A stretch of 64,000 nucleotides of DNA, taken from positions 1 through 64,000 of the forward strand of contig CAJVCK010000004.1 in the NCBI GenBank assembly GCA_910595805.1, written 5' to 3'. Shown here piece by piece: positions 8,757 through 18,620 of the stretch; position 1 is the stretch's first letter, and every line of letters begins with the position of its first letter. The notes under the pieces are model-generated. The model was not told where the DNA came from. It saw only the letters and a list, made by a program, of their open reading frames with translations, and did no database searches. The translations under genes and the position numbers were made by a program. Source of the stretch: an uncultured Candidatus Thioglobus sp. (GTDB lineage: Bacteria; Pseudomonadota; Gammaproteobacteria; PS1; Thioglobaceae).

Positions 8757-11700
8757 ATGAAAGAACAGTTATTACACCTACCCAAACCTAACGGCCTTTA
8801 CCATCCAAACAATGAGAAGGAGAATTGTGGTGTTGGCTTTATCGCACATATTAAAGGCCAGCCCTCCCATCAAATTACTACTGACGCATTAGAAATGCTC
8901 TCGCGTATGGATCATCGTGGTGGTTGCGGTTGCGAGTCTAATACAGGTGATGGCGCAGGTATTTTAACTGACATACCACATGCCTTTTTTATCAAAGAAA
9001 TTAAAGCCAGTTTTGGTGTTGATGTCAAGCCAGGCAATTATGGTATTGGTAATATTTTTCTACCACAGGACGATAACGAAAGAGCGCACTGCATAAGCGT
9101 ACTAGAAAAGACTATTGAAGACGAAGGTCAAACATTGGTGGGTTGGCGTGATGTGCCAGTTGACGCCGATAAAGCTGATGTAGGCCATACTGCCAGAGAA
9201 TCTCAGCCGATTATTAAACAACTTATTATTGCCGGTGCAGATGGTATTGATAATAAAGCTTTTGAGCGTTCATTATTTGTTATTAGAAAACACGCATCGA
9301 ACGTTATTCGTACTGATAAGACTTTATCTCAAGCATTGTTATTCTATGTTTGCAGTTTATCGACCACGGTTATCATTTATAAAGGCATGTTAATGGGATC
9401 ACAAGTACTTGATTTCTATACTGATTTATCTAACCCTGAATATGCCTCTTATTTGGCGATGGTACATTCACGTTTCTCAACCAATACATTCCCGTCTTGG
9501 GACAGGGCGCAACCCTGTCGCTACATGTCTCATAATGGTGAAATCAATACTCGACAAGGTAACTACAACTGGATGCGCGCCCGAGAAGGTGTATTAGAAA
9601 GCGATCTATTTAAAGACGATTTAGCCAAAACCCTGCCAGTGATAGAAACTGAAGTTTCTGACTCAGGTAGTTTTGACAATGTTTTAGAGTTCTTAATGAT
9701 GAACGGTCGCACTCTACAAGAGGCAGTACTAATGATGGTACCTGAAGCTTGGCAAAATGATGACAATATGAGTAATGATAAAAAAGCATTTTACGAATAT
9801 TTCTCTAATGTAATGGAACCATGGGATGGACCTGCTTCGATTGCTTTTACTGACGGCCACTATATTGGCGCAGTACTTGATCGAAACGGCTTGCGTCCTT
9901 CACGTTTTTACCTGACGCACGATGACCGTGTCATTATGGCAAGTGAAGTCGGCGTAGTTGATGTTGAAACCGACAACGTTAAAACCAAAGGTAGATTACG
10001 CCCAGGCAAGATGTTTTTGGTTGATTTTGATAAAGGTGAATTGGTGGATGATGAAGCCATTAAAGCCGATTTTTCTGCACAAAATCCTTATCAAGATTGG
10101 CTTAACGATCAACAAATTCACTTATCAGAATTCAAGTGTGAAGAAGAGGCGCATGGCTTTCATCCAGAGTCTCTCATCCATCGTTTAAAAGCCTTTGGTT
10201 ATAGTACTGAGACCTTACAATTTATGCTCTTACCATTGGTTAGTGAGCTTCGTGATCCAGTCGGATCAATGGGTAACGACTCAGCACTAGCTTGTCTATC
10301 AGATCAGTCACGCATTATTTATGACTACTTTAAGCAATTGTTTGCACAAGTCACTAACCCAGCTATTGACTCAATTCGTGAAGAAGTGGTGATGTCACTA
10401 CGTTGCTCTATTGGCCCTGAAGGAAACCTTTTAAACAACAAAGCAGAAAACGCACACCGCCTGGTCATTGATCATCCGATTCTAACCAATGAAGAGACTG
10501 CTGCACTTCGTCACTGTAACCACCGTGGTTGGACTTCTAAGACCATTGATATTACTTATGACATCAATGGAAATAAAAAAGTATCTGAATTACTTGATGA
10601 AATTTGTCAACAAGGTTCGCAAGCCATTAAAGACGGACACTCTCTGGTTATTTTATCTGATCGTAATATCGGTGAAAATCGAGTAGCTATCAGTACATTA
10701 TTGGCTTCTTCAGCGCTACATCGCTATCTAGTTGCAAGTCATGAACGTACTCAAGTAGGTATTATTGTAGAAACAGGTGAGGCTCGTGAAGTGCACCACT
10801 TCTGCTTATTAACCGGTTTCGGTGCAGATGCTATTAACCCTTATTTAGCGTTTGAAGCCCTGTGGCAAGCTCGTCGAGATGAGATGATTGACATAGAAAG
10901 TGATGCGGCTATTATTCAAGCTTATCGCAAAGGTGTTGGCAAAGGCATGCTGAAAGTCATGGCGAAAATGGGTATTTCTACGCTAGAGTCCTATAAAGGT
11001 GCGCAAATTTTTGAAGCCGTTGGTCTGGCACCAGAAGTCATGGAAAAATGTTTCTTTGAAACGGCGTCACGTATTAAAGGTGTGGGCTTTGATGTTTTGC
11101 AATCAGAAGTTGAAAAGCGCCACCAAAGTGCTTACCAAACTAACGATCTTGATAATCTGGGTCATTACCATTGGCGTAGTGGCGGTGAAAAACACATGTG
11201 GGAGCCACAGACCATTGCTAATTTACAATTGGCTGCTCGCAACAATGACGAGCAAGCTTATTGGGCCTTTTCTAAACGCTCTAATGAAGAAGGCACACGT
11301 AACTGCACTTTACGTGGATTAATGTCGTTCAAAAAAGGTAATTCAATTTCAATTGACGAGATTGAAGATGCTAAAGAAATCGTTAAACGTTTTGCCACGG
11401 GTGCCATGAGTTTTGGCTCAATTTCTGCAGAATCACACGAATCTTTAGCTATTGCTATGAACCGCTTAGGTGGTAAATCAAACACAGGTGAAGGTGGTGA
11501 AGATTCTAAACGTTGGACTCCAGATGCTAATGGAGACTCACGCCGTAGCGCTATTAAACAAGTTGCATCAGGTCGTTTTGGCGTTACCATTGATTACCTT
11601 AACAACGCTGATGAAATCCAAATTAAAGTTTCGCAAGGTGCGAAGCCGGGTGAAGGAGGAGAGTTACCAGGCGCTAAAGTTGACGAAGGCATTGCTAAAA

Positions 11701-13256
11701 TTCGCCACTCAACGCCTGGTGTAGGTTTAATCTCACCACCACCTCATCATGATATCTATTCAATTGAAGATTTATCACAACTAATTTTTGATCTTAAACG
11801 CTCAAATCCTGCTGCTCGTATTAGTGTGAAACTCGTAGCCGAGGTAGGTGTTGGTACAATTGCCGCTGGCGTTACCAAAGCCAAGTCAGATCATATTGTG
11901 ATTGCAGGTCACGATGGTGGTACGGGTGCATCGCCACTCACCTCTATCAAACATGCGGGCTTGCCGTGGGAACTAGGCCTAGCTGAAACCCACCAAACCT
12001 TGGTGATGAACGACTTACGTTCACGCGTGGTGATTCAAACAGATGGTCAGTTAAAAACAGGTCGCGATGTAGCCATTGGTGTTTTACTAGGCGCTGAAGA
12101 GTTTGGTTTCTCTACTGCACCACTGGTTACCATGGGCTGTATTATGATGCGTAAATGTCACCTGAATACTTGCCCAGTTGGTATTGCCACGCAAGATAAG
12201 GAGCTTCGTAAGAAATTCACCGGCAAGCCAGAACACGTAGTCAACTACTTGTTTATGGTAGCTGAAGAATTGCGCTTAATCATGGCAGATCTTGGTTTCA
12301 AAACCGTGAATGAGATGATTGGTCGTGTTGATATGCTAGAGATGGATAAAGCCATCGATCATTGGAAGCAAGGTTCGATCAATTTAGATGCTTTATTAAC
12401 GCCAGCAAACAAGCCAAATGCTAGCACTGGAACTTATCAGAGCATCTTACAAGATCACCAATTAGAATTACAGCTTGACAATAGCTTAATTGAACAATCA
12501 AAGGCCGCTATCGAAAGCAACGAACCTGTACAGTTTGATTCGATCATTACCAATGTAGATCGCGCAGTAGGTGCAATGCTGTCTTCACACGTGGTTAAAA
12601 CTCGTGGCAGTAACAACTTAGACGAAGGCTCAATACATATTAATTTTAAAGGCTCTGCTGGTCAGTCCTTAGGTGCATTTTTAGCGCAAGGTATTACCCT
12701 AGAAGTTGAAGGCGATGCTAATGACTATGTCGGTAAAGGCTTGTCTGGTGGTCGTGTGATTGTTTATCCGCCACAAAACTCTACCTTTATTTCTGATGAA
12801 CAAATCATAGCCGGCAACGTTTGTGGCTATGGCTCAACAGGTGGTGAGATGTATCTATCTGGCCGTGTCGCCGAGCGTTTCTGTGTGCGTAACTCAGGTG
12901 TGGTTGCTGTAGTTGAAGGTGTGGGCGATCATGGTTGTGAATACATGACAGGTGGTCGTGCAATTATTCTGGGTGAAGTCGGTCGTAACTTTGGTGCTGG
13001 TATGAGTGGTGGTATTGCTTATATCTACAACCCAAACAAAACCTTTAAGGATATGGTAAATCCAATCATGGTTGATCTTGATCCAATGGACGATGATGCA
13101 CAAAAAGAGCTTTTTCAATATGTATCAAACCACGCAAAGTTTACTGACTCTGCTGTGGCGAAACGTATTGTTGATAATTGGAATGATGAACTCAAGCACT
13201 TTGTTAAAGTCATGCCAAAAGACTTTAAACGCGTCCTACAACAAAACTCAAAGTAG
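8757..13256 (+). CDS. gltB: Glutamate synthase (NADPH) large subunit
   Basis: 1499 residues, full family length. The N-terminal Ntn-type glutaminase follows a 23-residue propeptide; Cys24 in ENCGVGFIAH would become the catalytic N-terminus. Then come the central domain, the FMN-binding synthase barrel (PGEGGELPGAKV, IAGHDGGTGASPLTS) with the 3Fe-4S motif CxxxxxCxxxxC in IMMRKCHLNTCPVG, and the C-terminal GXGXG beta-helix. It converts glutamine plus 2-oxoglutarate to two glutamates. The usual partner gltD (small FAD/NADPH subunit) does not follow; the next gene is convergent. Confidence 0.97.
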   Translation: MKEQLLHLPKPNGLYHPNNEKENCGVGFIAHIKGQPSHQITTDALEMLSRMDHRGGCGCESNTGDGAGILTDIPHAFFIKEIKASFGVDVKPGNYGIGNIFLPQDDNERAHCISVLEKTIEDEGQTLVGWRDVPVDADKADVGHTARESQPIIKQLIIAGADGIDNKAFERSLFVIRKHASNVIRTDKTLSQALLFYVCSLSTTVIIYKGMLMGSQVLDFYTDLSNPEYASYLAMVHSRFSTNTFPSWDRAQPCRYMSHNGEINTRQGNYNWMRAREGVLESDLFKDDLAKTLPVIETEVSDSGSFDNVLEFLMMNGRTLQEAVLMMVPEAWQNDDNMSNDKKAFYEYFSNVMEPWDGPASIAFTDGHYIGAVLDRNGLRPSRFYLTHDDRVIMASEVGVVDVETDNVKTKGRLRPGKMFLVDFDKGELVDDEAIKADFSAQNPYQDWLNDQQIHLSEFKCEEEAHGFHPESLIHRLKAFGYSTETLQFMLLPLVSELRDPVGSMGNDSALACLSDQSRIIYDYFKQLFAQVTNPAIDSIREEVVMSLRCSIGPEGNLLNNKAENAHRLVIDHPILTNEETAALRHCNHRGWTSKTIDITYDINGNKKVSELLDEICQQGSQAIKDGHSLVILSDRNIGENRVAISTLLASSALHRYLVASHERTQVGIIVETGEAREVHHFCLLTGFGADAINPYLAFEALWQARRDEMIDIESDAAIIQAYRKGVGKGMLKVMAKMGISTLESYKGAQIFEAVGLAPEVMEKCFFETASRIKGVGFDVLQSEVEKRHQSAYQTNDLDNLGHYHWRSGGEKHMWEPQTIANLQLAARNNDEQAYWAFSKRSNEEGTRNCTLRGLMSFKKGNSISIDEIEDAKEIVKRFATGAMSFGSISAESHESLAIAMNRLGGKSNTGEGGEDSKRWTPDANGDSRRSAIKQVASGRFGVTIDYLNNADEIQIKVSQGAKPGEGGELPGAKVDEGIAKIRHSTPGVGLISPPPHHDIYSIEDLSQLIFDLKRSNPAARISVKLVAEVGVGTIAAGVTKAKSDHIVIAGHDGGTGASPLTSIKHAGLPWELGLAETHQTLVMNDLRSRVVIQTDGQLKTGRDVAIGVLLGAEEFGFSTAPLVTMGCIMMRKCHLNTCPVGIATQDKELRKKFTGKPEHVVNYLFMVAEELRLIMADLGFKTVNEMIGRVDMLEMDKAIDHWKQGSINLDALLTPANKPNASTGTYQSILQDHQLELQLDNSLIEQSKAAIESNEPVQFDSIITNVDRAVGAMLSSHVVKTRGSNNLDEGSIHINFKGSAGQSLGAFLAQGITLEVEGDANDYVGKGLSGGRVIVYPPQNSTFISDEQIIAGNVCGYGSTGGEMYLSGRVAERFCVRNSGVVAVVEGVGDHGCEYMTGGRAIILGEVGRNFGAGMSGGIAYIYNPNKTFKDMVNPIMVDLDPMDDDAQKELFQYVSNHAKFTDSAVAKRIVDNWNDELKHFVKVMPKDFKRVLQQNSK

Positions 13257-13279
13257 CCTAATAACAGCCATATAAAATA

Positions 13280-13462
13280 TTAAAGCGGTATTGTGTCAAT
13301 TGCATCTGCGGTTTGATCAATCACTGCATCAACGCCCTCGCCTACCACTGGAATGACAGAAATGACTGCACCTGTAACTCGCATCGGTACAGTAACAACT
13401 TTGGTCAATACGCAACTGGATAAGAGCAATAATGCCAATAATAATGAAGTAAGTTTTAACAT
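13280..13462 (-). CDS. Small putative lipoprotein
   Basis: 60 residues. A leader with a Lys, a Leu-rich core and the lipobox LLSSC (Cys17) predicts lipid attachment and a mature peptide of only about 44 residues, containing alternating hydrophobic segments (GAVISVIPVVGEGVDAVID). Similar tiny lipoproteins are widespread in proteobacteria without known function. It starts 3 bp after the folA stop, so the two are probably cotranscribed. No terminator is obvious in the 23 bp to convergent gltB. Confidence 0.75.
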   Translation of the reverse strand: MLKLTSLLLALLLLSSCVLTKVVTVPMRVTGAVISVIPVVGEGVDAVIDQTADAIDTIPL

Positions 13463-13465
13463 AGT

Positions 13466-13951
13466 TTAATTTCTCTGCAAAATCGTAAAGTGGTAAGTAT
13501 GACGGTTTTTTTCATCTGGTGTGTGTGATTCTCGGCTAATTTCCCTAAATTCAGATCGGTCAAATTTAGGGAAATGTGCATCACCCTCATGCTCGCCTTC
13601 AATTTGGGTAATATAAAGTCTATCAACACTCGGTAGCATTTGCTCATAAAAAGAGGCGCCGCCCATCACCATCACCTCATCATCGGCTTTTGCCAACTCT
13701 AGCGCGGCATCAATACTGCCCACCACCTCACAACCTTCAGCCTTAAAATCAGTATTACGACTGACGATTACATTACGACGATTTGGCAATGGGAAGCCAA
13801 TTGATTCAAAGGTTTTACGCCCCATTAATACCGTTTTGCCGGTGGTAGTTTTTTTAAAATAACCCAAATCAGCAGGCAGGTGCCAAGGCAAGGCATTATC
13901 CTTGCCAATCAGCTGATTGTCGTCCATTGCTACAATAATTGATAATCGCAT
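13466..13951 (-). CDS. folA: Dihydrofolate reductase
   Basis: 161 residues, typical length. The active-site features are intact: IGKDNALPWHLPADL with the catalytic acid Asp28, the NADPH-binding GRKTFESIG and the late VMGGASFYEQ segment. It reduces dihydrofolate to tetrahydrofolate with NADPH. It is divergent from the maf-like gene across 55 bp and leads into the small lipoprotein gene. Confidence 0.96.
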   Translation of the reverse strand: MRLSIIVAMDDNQLIGKDNALPWHLPADLGYFKKTTTGKTVLMGRKTFESIGFPLPNRRNVIVSRNTDFKAEGCEVVGSIDAALELAKADDEVMVMGGASFYEQMLPSVDRLYITQIEGEHEGDAHFPKFDRSEFREISRESHTPDEKNRHTYHFTILQRN

Positions 13952-13970
13952 AGAAGAAGTTCGAATAAAG

Positions 13971-13988
13971 TAAAATGAATCTATTTTA
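13971..13988. promoter_or_regulatory. Symmetric divergent -10 pair between folA and maf/yceF
   Basis: TAAAAT (13971-13976), six bases, ATTTTA (13983-13988), extended to a 7-bp dyad GTAAAAT/ATTTTAC. It lies centrally in the 55-bp gap and has the same spacing as the elements at 6212 and 39844. On the minus side ATGACA lies 19 bp upstream of the hexamer; the plus side has no clear -35. Confidence 0.45.
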
Positions 13989-14006
13989 CAAATACCGGTA
14001 TCACTC

Positions 14007-14603
14007 GTGTCATTAATTCTTGCCTCATCTTCACCTTTTCGAAAAAAGTTGCTTTCTAAGCTTGAGTTAGAATTTTCAACGCATGCGCCTGATATTGACG
14101 AGTCACGTCACGATGGTGAAACGCCAGAGCAATTGGTGTATCGCTTGAGCCAAGAAAAAGCAGCTGAGGTTGCCAAAATCCAGAGTGGATTGATCATCGC
14201 CTCAGATCAAGTGGCGACACTCGGCAGTGGTACGAAAACTGATGACAAAATATTGTCAAAGCCTCACACCCATGAAAATGCGATAAAGCAACTTCAGAAA
14301 AGTTCTGGAAATACAGTGACTTTTGTTACTAGTTTGACACTTTTAAATACAAATAGTGGCAATATTCAAACAGTTGTTGAAACATTCAAAGTGATTTTCA
14401 GAACATTAACCGCCAAACAAATCGACAATTATCTAAAAAAGGAACAACCTTATAATTGTGCTGGTAGTTTCAAATCTGAAGCGTTGGGCATTTGCTTATT
14501 TGAGCGTTTAGAAGGCGATGATCCAAACACGTTAATTGGTTTGCCGCTAATTAAATTAATCAAAATGTTAGAAAACGAAGGCGTGGACATCCTAGAAGAT
14601 TAG
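14007..14603 (+). CDS. yceF: Maf/YceF-family nucleotide pyrophosphatase
   Basis: 198 residues from a GTG start, which places the family N-terminus LILASSSPFRKKLL correctly. The DESRHDGE motif and the catalytic-site segment IIASDQVA fit the YceF branch, which hydrolyses m7GTP, rather than the dTTP/UTP-cleaving YhdE branch; the subfamily call is by motif memory. It is followed after 2 bp by mfd, so both are probably one transcript. Confidence 0.88.
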   Translation: MSLILASSSPFRKKLLSKLELEFSTHAPDIDESRHDGETPEQLVYRLSQEKAAEVAKIQSGLIIASDQVATLGSGTKTDDKILSKPHTHENAIKQLQKSSGNTVTFVTSLTLLNTNSGNIQTVVETFKVIFRTLTAKQIDNYLKKEQPYNCAGSFKSEALGICLFERLEGDDPNTLIGLPLIKLIKMLENEGVDILED

Positions 14604-14605
14604 TA

Positions 14606-17600
14606 ATGCCACAACTCTATCTGCAGGATTCTGCACCGTTTAAGTCTGGACAAAAATTCTATTGGGGCTCGCTCTATGGCAGTGCACAAGCACTCGCGCT
14701 GATCGAGTTTGCCAAAGCACAAAACCAAGTAGTTTTGGTGATTGCCAATGACATTATGCATTTTGATCAGTTGGTAAAATCGCTTAATTTTTATAATGAT
14801 GACTTGGATATTCTCAAATTTGATAACTGGGAGGTTTTGGCTTTTGATCATTTTTCCCCGCATCCGGATATCACCTCAAGCCGACTTAGCACACTCGCCA
14901 AGCTACCAAGCCTAACCAAAGGCATTGTTATTACTACGCTAGAATCTTTGTCTCAGCATCTGTGCCCATTAGAATTTAGTCAAAAATATAGTTTTAGCCT
15001 ACAAGCAGGCGATGTAGTCGATATACACAGCTTTGCTGAAAAATTACTAAAAATTGGCTATAGCCGTGTCACCACAGTAATGGAGCATGGTGAGTTCAAC
15101 GTTAAAGGCTCACTGATTGACTTGTATCCAATGGGAGCAAAATCTCCTTACCGACTTGATTTGTTCGATCAAGAAATTGACTCTATTCGCACCTTTGATA
15201 CCTCAACACAACGCTCCGTTGATGTGACTAACGCCCTATCATTATTACCGGCCAGAGAATTCTCAACGGATGCACAGAGTCTTGAGATTTTTAAACAAAA
15301 TTATCTAAAAGTTTTTGGCCAAACGGATGACTTTATTTATACCGAAGTTAGTGAATCACGCCTGCCTGGTGGTATTGAATTTTACTCACCTTTGTTTTTT
15401 ACCCACACCAATACCTTGTTTGATTATTTGGCAGATAGCACCATTATTGCGCATTACCAAGGATTTAGCGATTTGGCCGATACCACCTTTACTGAAATTC
15501 GAGACAGGCACCAACAAGCAAGCCACAATTTGGACAGACCACCACTGCCACTAGAGCAAGTATTTTTAAACAAAGAGCAGTTATTCAGCCGGATTAAACA
15601 ACGACAGCAACTGGTCATCGGCACTTCAAAAGTAGAAGGAAAAACTGGTAAGTTAAACTTTGCCAGCAAGTTGTTACCACCTTTAAATATTGATGCCCAA
15701 GCCAAGCATCCAATGGCAAAATTTCTGAATTTTTCAAAAAAGTTCAATGGCAAAATACTCATTGTTTGCGAATCAGAAGGCCGACAAAGTGTACTGACTG
15801 ACTTGTTCAATAATCATAATTTGACAGCAGTCAACGTTGATCATTGGCAAGCATTTACACAGGGTGAACAAGCACTCTACATTACCAATGCTGATCTTAA
15901 TGATGGACTGCTCACAAAAGACATTGCCGTTATCACCGAGGTTAATTTATTTGGCGCCGATGTGGTCAAACAGCAAAGACGTCGTCGTGCAAAACACAAG
16001 GACTTTGATGAAGCTATCAAAAGCTTAGTAGAAATCAAAATTGGCGACCCAATTGTGCATGAGAGTTATGGTGTTGGTCGCTACCTAGGTTTAAAAACGC
16101 AAACTTTTGATGATTTAGCACAAGATTTCTTAATGCTAGAATACGCCAACGGCTCTAAACTGATGGTGCCGATGACTTCGCTCAATTTAATCTCTCGCTA
16201 TTCAGGCGCATCACCAGACAGTGCACCTTTGCACAAACTCGGCACTAATCAATGGACCAAGGCCAAACAAAAAGCCCATGAAGCCTTGCATGATATCGCT
16301 GCTGAGCTCTTAGAAATTTATGCCAAACGCCAATCACAAACCGGATTTGCCTTCCCAGAACCAAGCGATGCTTATGCATCCTTTGTTTCAAGCTTCCCAT
16401 TCGAAGAAACCCCGGATCAACTCAAAACTATGGGCGAGGTGTTGGCTGATATGCAATCCAGACGACCAATGGACCGACTGGTGTGTGGTGATGTTGGCTT
16501 TGGCAAAACTGAAATCGCCATGCGCGCTGCATTTTTAGCAGTAGAGTCTGGCAAACAAGTAGCAATATTAGTGCCCACCACACTCTTGGCTAATCAACAC
16601 TTGCAGTCATTCAAAGACCGATTTATCAATTATCCAATTGAGATTGCCGCACTCTCAAGGTTTCAAACACCCAAAGAGCAAACACAAATTAAACAGCAAT
16701 TATTTGATGGGAAAATCGACATTGTAATCGGCACACACAAGCTCATTCAAGGCAGTATTAAATACCAAAAATTAGGCTTAGTGATTATTGATGAAGAGCA
16801 TCGATTTGGTGTTAAACAAAAAGAATCCTTAAAAAAACTGCGTGGACAGAGTGACATCCTCACCATGACCGCCACCCCTATTCCGCGTACATTGAATATG
16901 GCGCTCGGATCACTCAGAGAGTTGTCTATTATTGCCACCCCACCACAAGGGCGTAGTGCGATTCAAACCTTTGTTAATGAGTGGAATGATGACGCTATTA
17001 AGGAAGCTTGCTCTAGAGAGTTACATCGCGGTGGGCAGATATTTGTTCTGCACAATGACATTGACTCCATCGACAATATGGCGGAAAACTTAAAAAATTT
17101 AATGCCAAATATTCATGTGCGTATCGCACATGGTCAAATGCCAACCAATGAGTTGGAAAATATCATGGGGGATTTTTATCATGGTCGTTTTCAAATATTG
17201 GTGTGTACTACCATTATTGAAACAGGTATTGATATACCTAACGCCAACACCATTATTATTAATAATGCTCAGAACTTTGGCTTAGCACAACTACATCAGT
17301 TGCGTGGTCGTGTTGGTAGGTCGCATCATAGAGCCTATGCTTATTTAGTCATTAAGTCACACCAGTCGCTTAGTGCTAATGCCAAAAAACGTCTAGCTGC
17401 GATTGAATCCTTAGAAGAACTAGGTGCAGGCTTTATGCTTGCCAACCATGATTTAGAAATCCGTGGCGCGGGTGACTTGCTTGGTGACAACCAATCAGGA
17501 AAAATCAGTGAAATTGGTTTTAATCTTTATCACGATTTACTTAAACGTACCATTGATGCCATGCGCGCTGGTAAGAAAATCAACCTTGATGATCCGATCA

Positions 17601-18037
17601 ACCATGAAATTGAAATTGATACTGGGCTTGGGTGCATCATTCCTGAGACTTATCTCGGCGATGTGCACGAGCGCTTGGTCTTATACAAACGCATTGCCAA
17701 CGCTAAAAATAACGACGAGCTGAAAGAATTACAAATCGAGATGATTGATCGTTTTGGATTGTTGTTGGATTCAACCAAAAATTTATTTGCCGCCACGCGA
17801 CTTAAACTTTTTTCGGAAAAAATCGGAATTGATAAAATTTCCATCTATGATGACAAAGCACACCTCACTTTTTCAGCCAAAAACACAATTGAACCAATAA
17901 AAATCATCAATTTAGTGCAAAAACAGCCGAAAACTTACCAATTAAAGGGTCAAAATCAGTTAATTATCAAACAAGAAATGCCTGAAGATATTGAACGAAT
18001 AGAGCTGGTTGAAAATTTACTAAAAAAGCTAAATTAG
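14606..18037 (+). CDS. mfd: Transcription-repair coupling factor Mfd
   Basis: 1143 residues, full length. The UvrB-homology N-terminus, the RNA-polymerase-interacting domain around HESYGVGRYLGL, and the RecG-like translocase core are in order: Walker A GDVGFGKTE, motif II DEEHRFG, TMTATPIPRTL, and motif VI QLRGRVGRSHHRAYAYL, followed by the TRCF C-terminal domain. It removes RNA polymerase stalled at lesions and recruits UvrA. Its last 9 bp overlap, tail to tail, the restored reading frame of the frameshifted membrane-protein gene on the other strand. Confidence 0.97.
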   Translation: MPQLYLQDSAPFKSGQKFYWGSLYGSAQALALIEFAKAQNQVVLVIANDIMHFDQLVKSLNFYNDDLDILKFDNWEVLAFDHFSPHPDITSSRLSTLAKLPSLTKGIVITTLESLSQHLCPLEFSQKYSFSLQAGDVVDIHSFAEKLLKIGYSRVTTVMEHGEFNVKGSLIDLYPMGAKSPYRLDLFDQEIDSIRTFDTSTQRSVDVTNALSLLPAREFSTDAQSLEIFKQNYLKVFGQTDDFIYTEVSESRLPGGIEFYSPLFFTHTNTLFDYLADSTIIAHYQGFSDLADTTFTEIRDRHQQASHNLDRPPLPLEQVFLNKEQLFSRIKQRQQLVIGTSKVEGKTGKLNFASKLLPPLNIDAQAKHPMAKFLNFSKKFNGKILIVCESEGRQSVLTDLFNNHNLTAVNVDHWQAFTQGEQALYITNADLNDGLLTKDIAVITEVNLFGADVVKQQRRRRAKHKDFDEAIKSLVEIKIGDPIVHESYGVGRYLGLKTQTFDDLAQDFLMLEYANGSKLMVPMTSLNLISRYSGASPDSAPLHKLGTNQWTKAKQKAHEALHDIAAELLEIYAKRQSQTGFAFPEPSDAYASFVSSFPFEETPDQLKTMGEVLADMQSRRPMDRLVCGDVGFGKTEIAMRAAFLAVESGKQVAILVPTTLLANQHLQSFKDRFINYPIEIAALSRFQTPKEQTQIKQQLFDGKIDIVIGTHKLIQGSIKYQKLGLVIIDEEHRFGVKQKESLKKLRGQSDILTMTATPIPRTLNMALGSLRELSIIATPPQGRSAIQTFVNEWNDDAIKEACSRELHRGGQIFVLHNDIDSIDNMAENLKNLMPNIHVRIAHGQMPTNELENIMGDFYHGRFQILVCTTIIETGIDIPNANTIIINNAQNFGLAQLHQLRGRVGRSHHRAYAYLVIKSHQSLSANAKKRLAAIESLEELGAGFMLANHDLEIRGAGDLLGDNQSGKISEIGFNLYHDLLKRTIDAMRAGKKINLDDPINHEIEIDTGLGCIIPETYLGDVHERLVLYKRIANAKNNDELKELQIEMIDRFGLLLDSTKNLFAATRLKLFSEKIGIDKISIYDDKAHLTFSAKNTIEPIKIINLVQKQPKTYQLKGQNQLIIKQEMPEDIERIELVENLLKKLN

Positions 18038-18576
18038 TTTATTTCTTATTAAAACAGGCATCAAAATCTTAATAGCAAAATAAATAAAGACAATGCCTCC
18101 AATAATATCGCCAGCCATGTAGCTTGCTATAAAACTTAGTGGCTCTATCGGCTCTTGATAACTCCCCAGAAAAATAAGAACTTACCAAGAGTACTTATCA
18201 AAGCAGTTAAAATTACAGAAAATAATATGTGCTTATAATTAATCAATTTAGCATCAAAGAAATCAGAAAGATTGGCAATTTTCATTATATAAATTGCAAA
18301 CAAAGGCGATAGAGATCCAATAACCACATGTCCGATAAATCCATCTAAGCCATTTCCAAACCAATTATTCCATAAGAAATAACCAACAATGGTATTGGCA
18401 ATTATTACGCCTGGCAGTACTCTAGACCCAAATAAGAGATATACAAATATTTCAGCGCCAACTGGTAAGAACAGCAAATTGCCATATGTAAAATTCATAT
18501 AACCTATGCCTTCAATCATAATGAGCGAGATTAACACCAGTGTAAGGGCTAAAAAGTTATTTTGAATTATTTTCAT
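18029..18576 (-). pseudogene. MASE1-like membrane protein, copy 1, interrupted by a frameshift
   Basis: The open frame from ATG 18576 stops at 18145 after FFWGVIKSR, but the shifted frame continues with PLSFIASYMAGDIIGGIVFIYFAIKI to a stop at 18029. That tail matches the final helix of the two neighbouring copies (YLVGDLIGGIVFIYIGIKI in copy 2). Adding one base to the A5 run at 18170-18174 (T5 on the coding strand) restores a protein of about 182 residues. The conserved LPVGAEIFVYLLFGSRVLPGV segment is intact. It could be a pseudogene, a phase-variable or programmed shift, or an assembly error. It follows copy 2 by 44 bp. Confidence 0.75.
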
Positions 18577-18620
18577 AACAGATAGTAAAATTCCGAATTT
18601 GAAGTTCAATAAGGACTATT

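Noticed and set aside
11258..11724. Open frames inside gltB on both strands
   Set aside because: They lie in conserved FMN-domain sequence of gltB and have no ribosome binding site or family resemblance.
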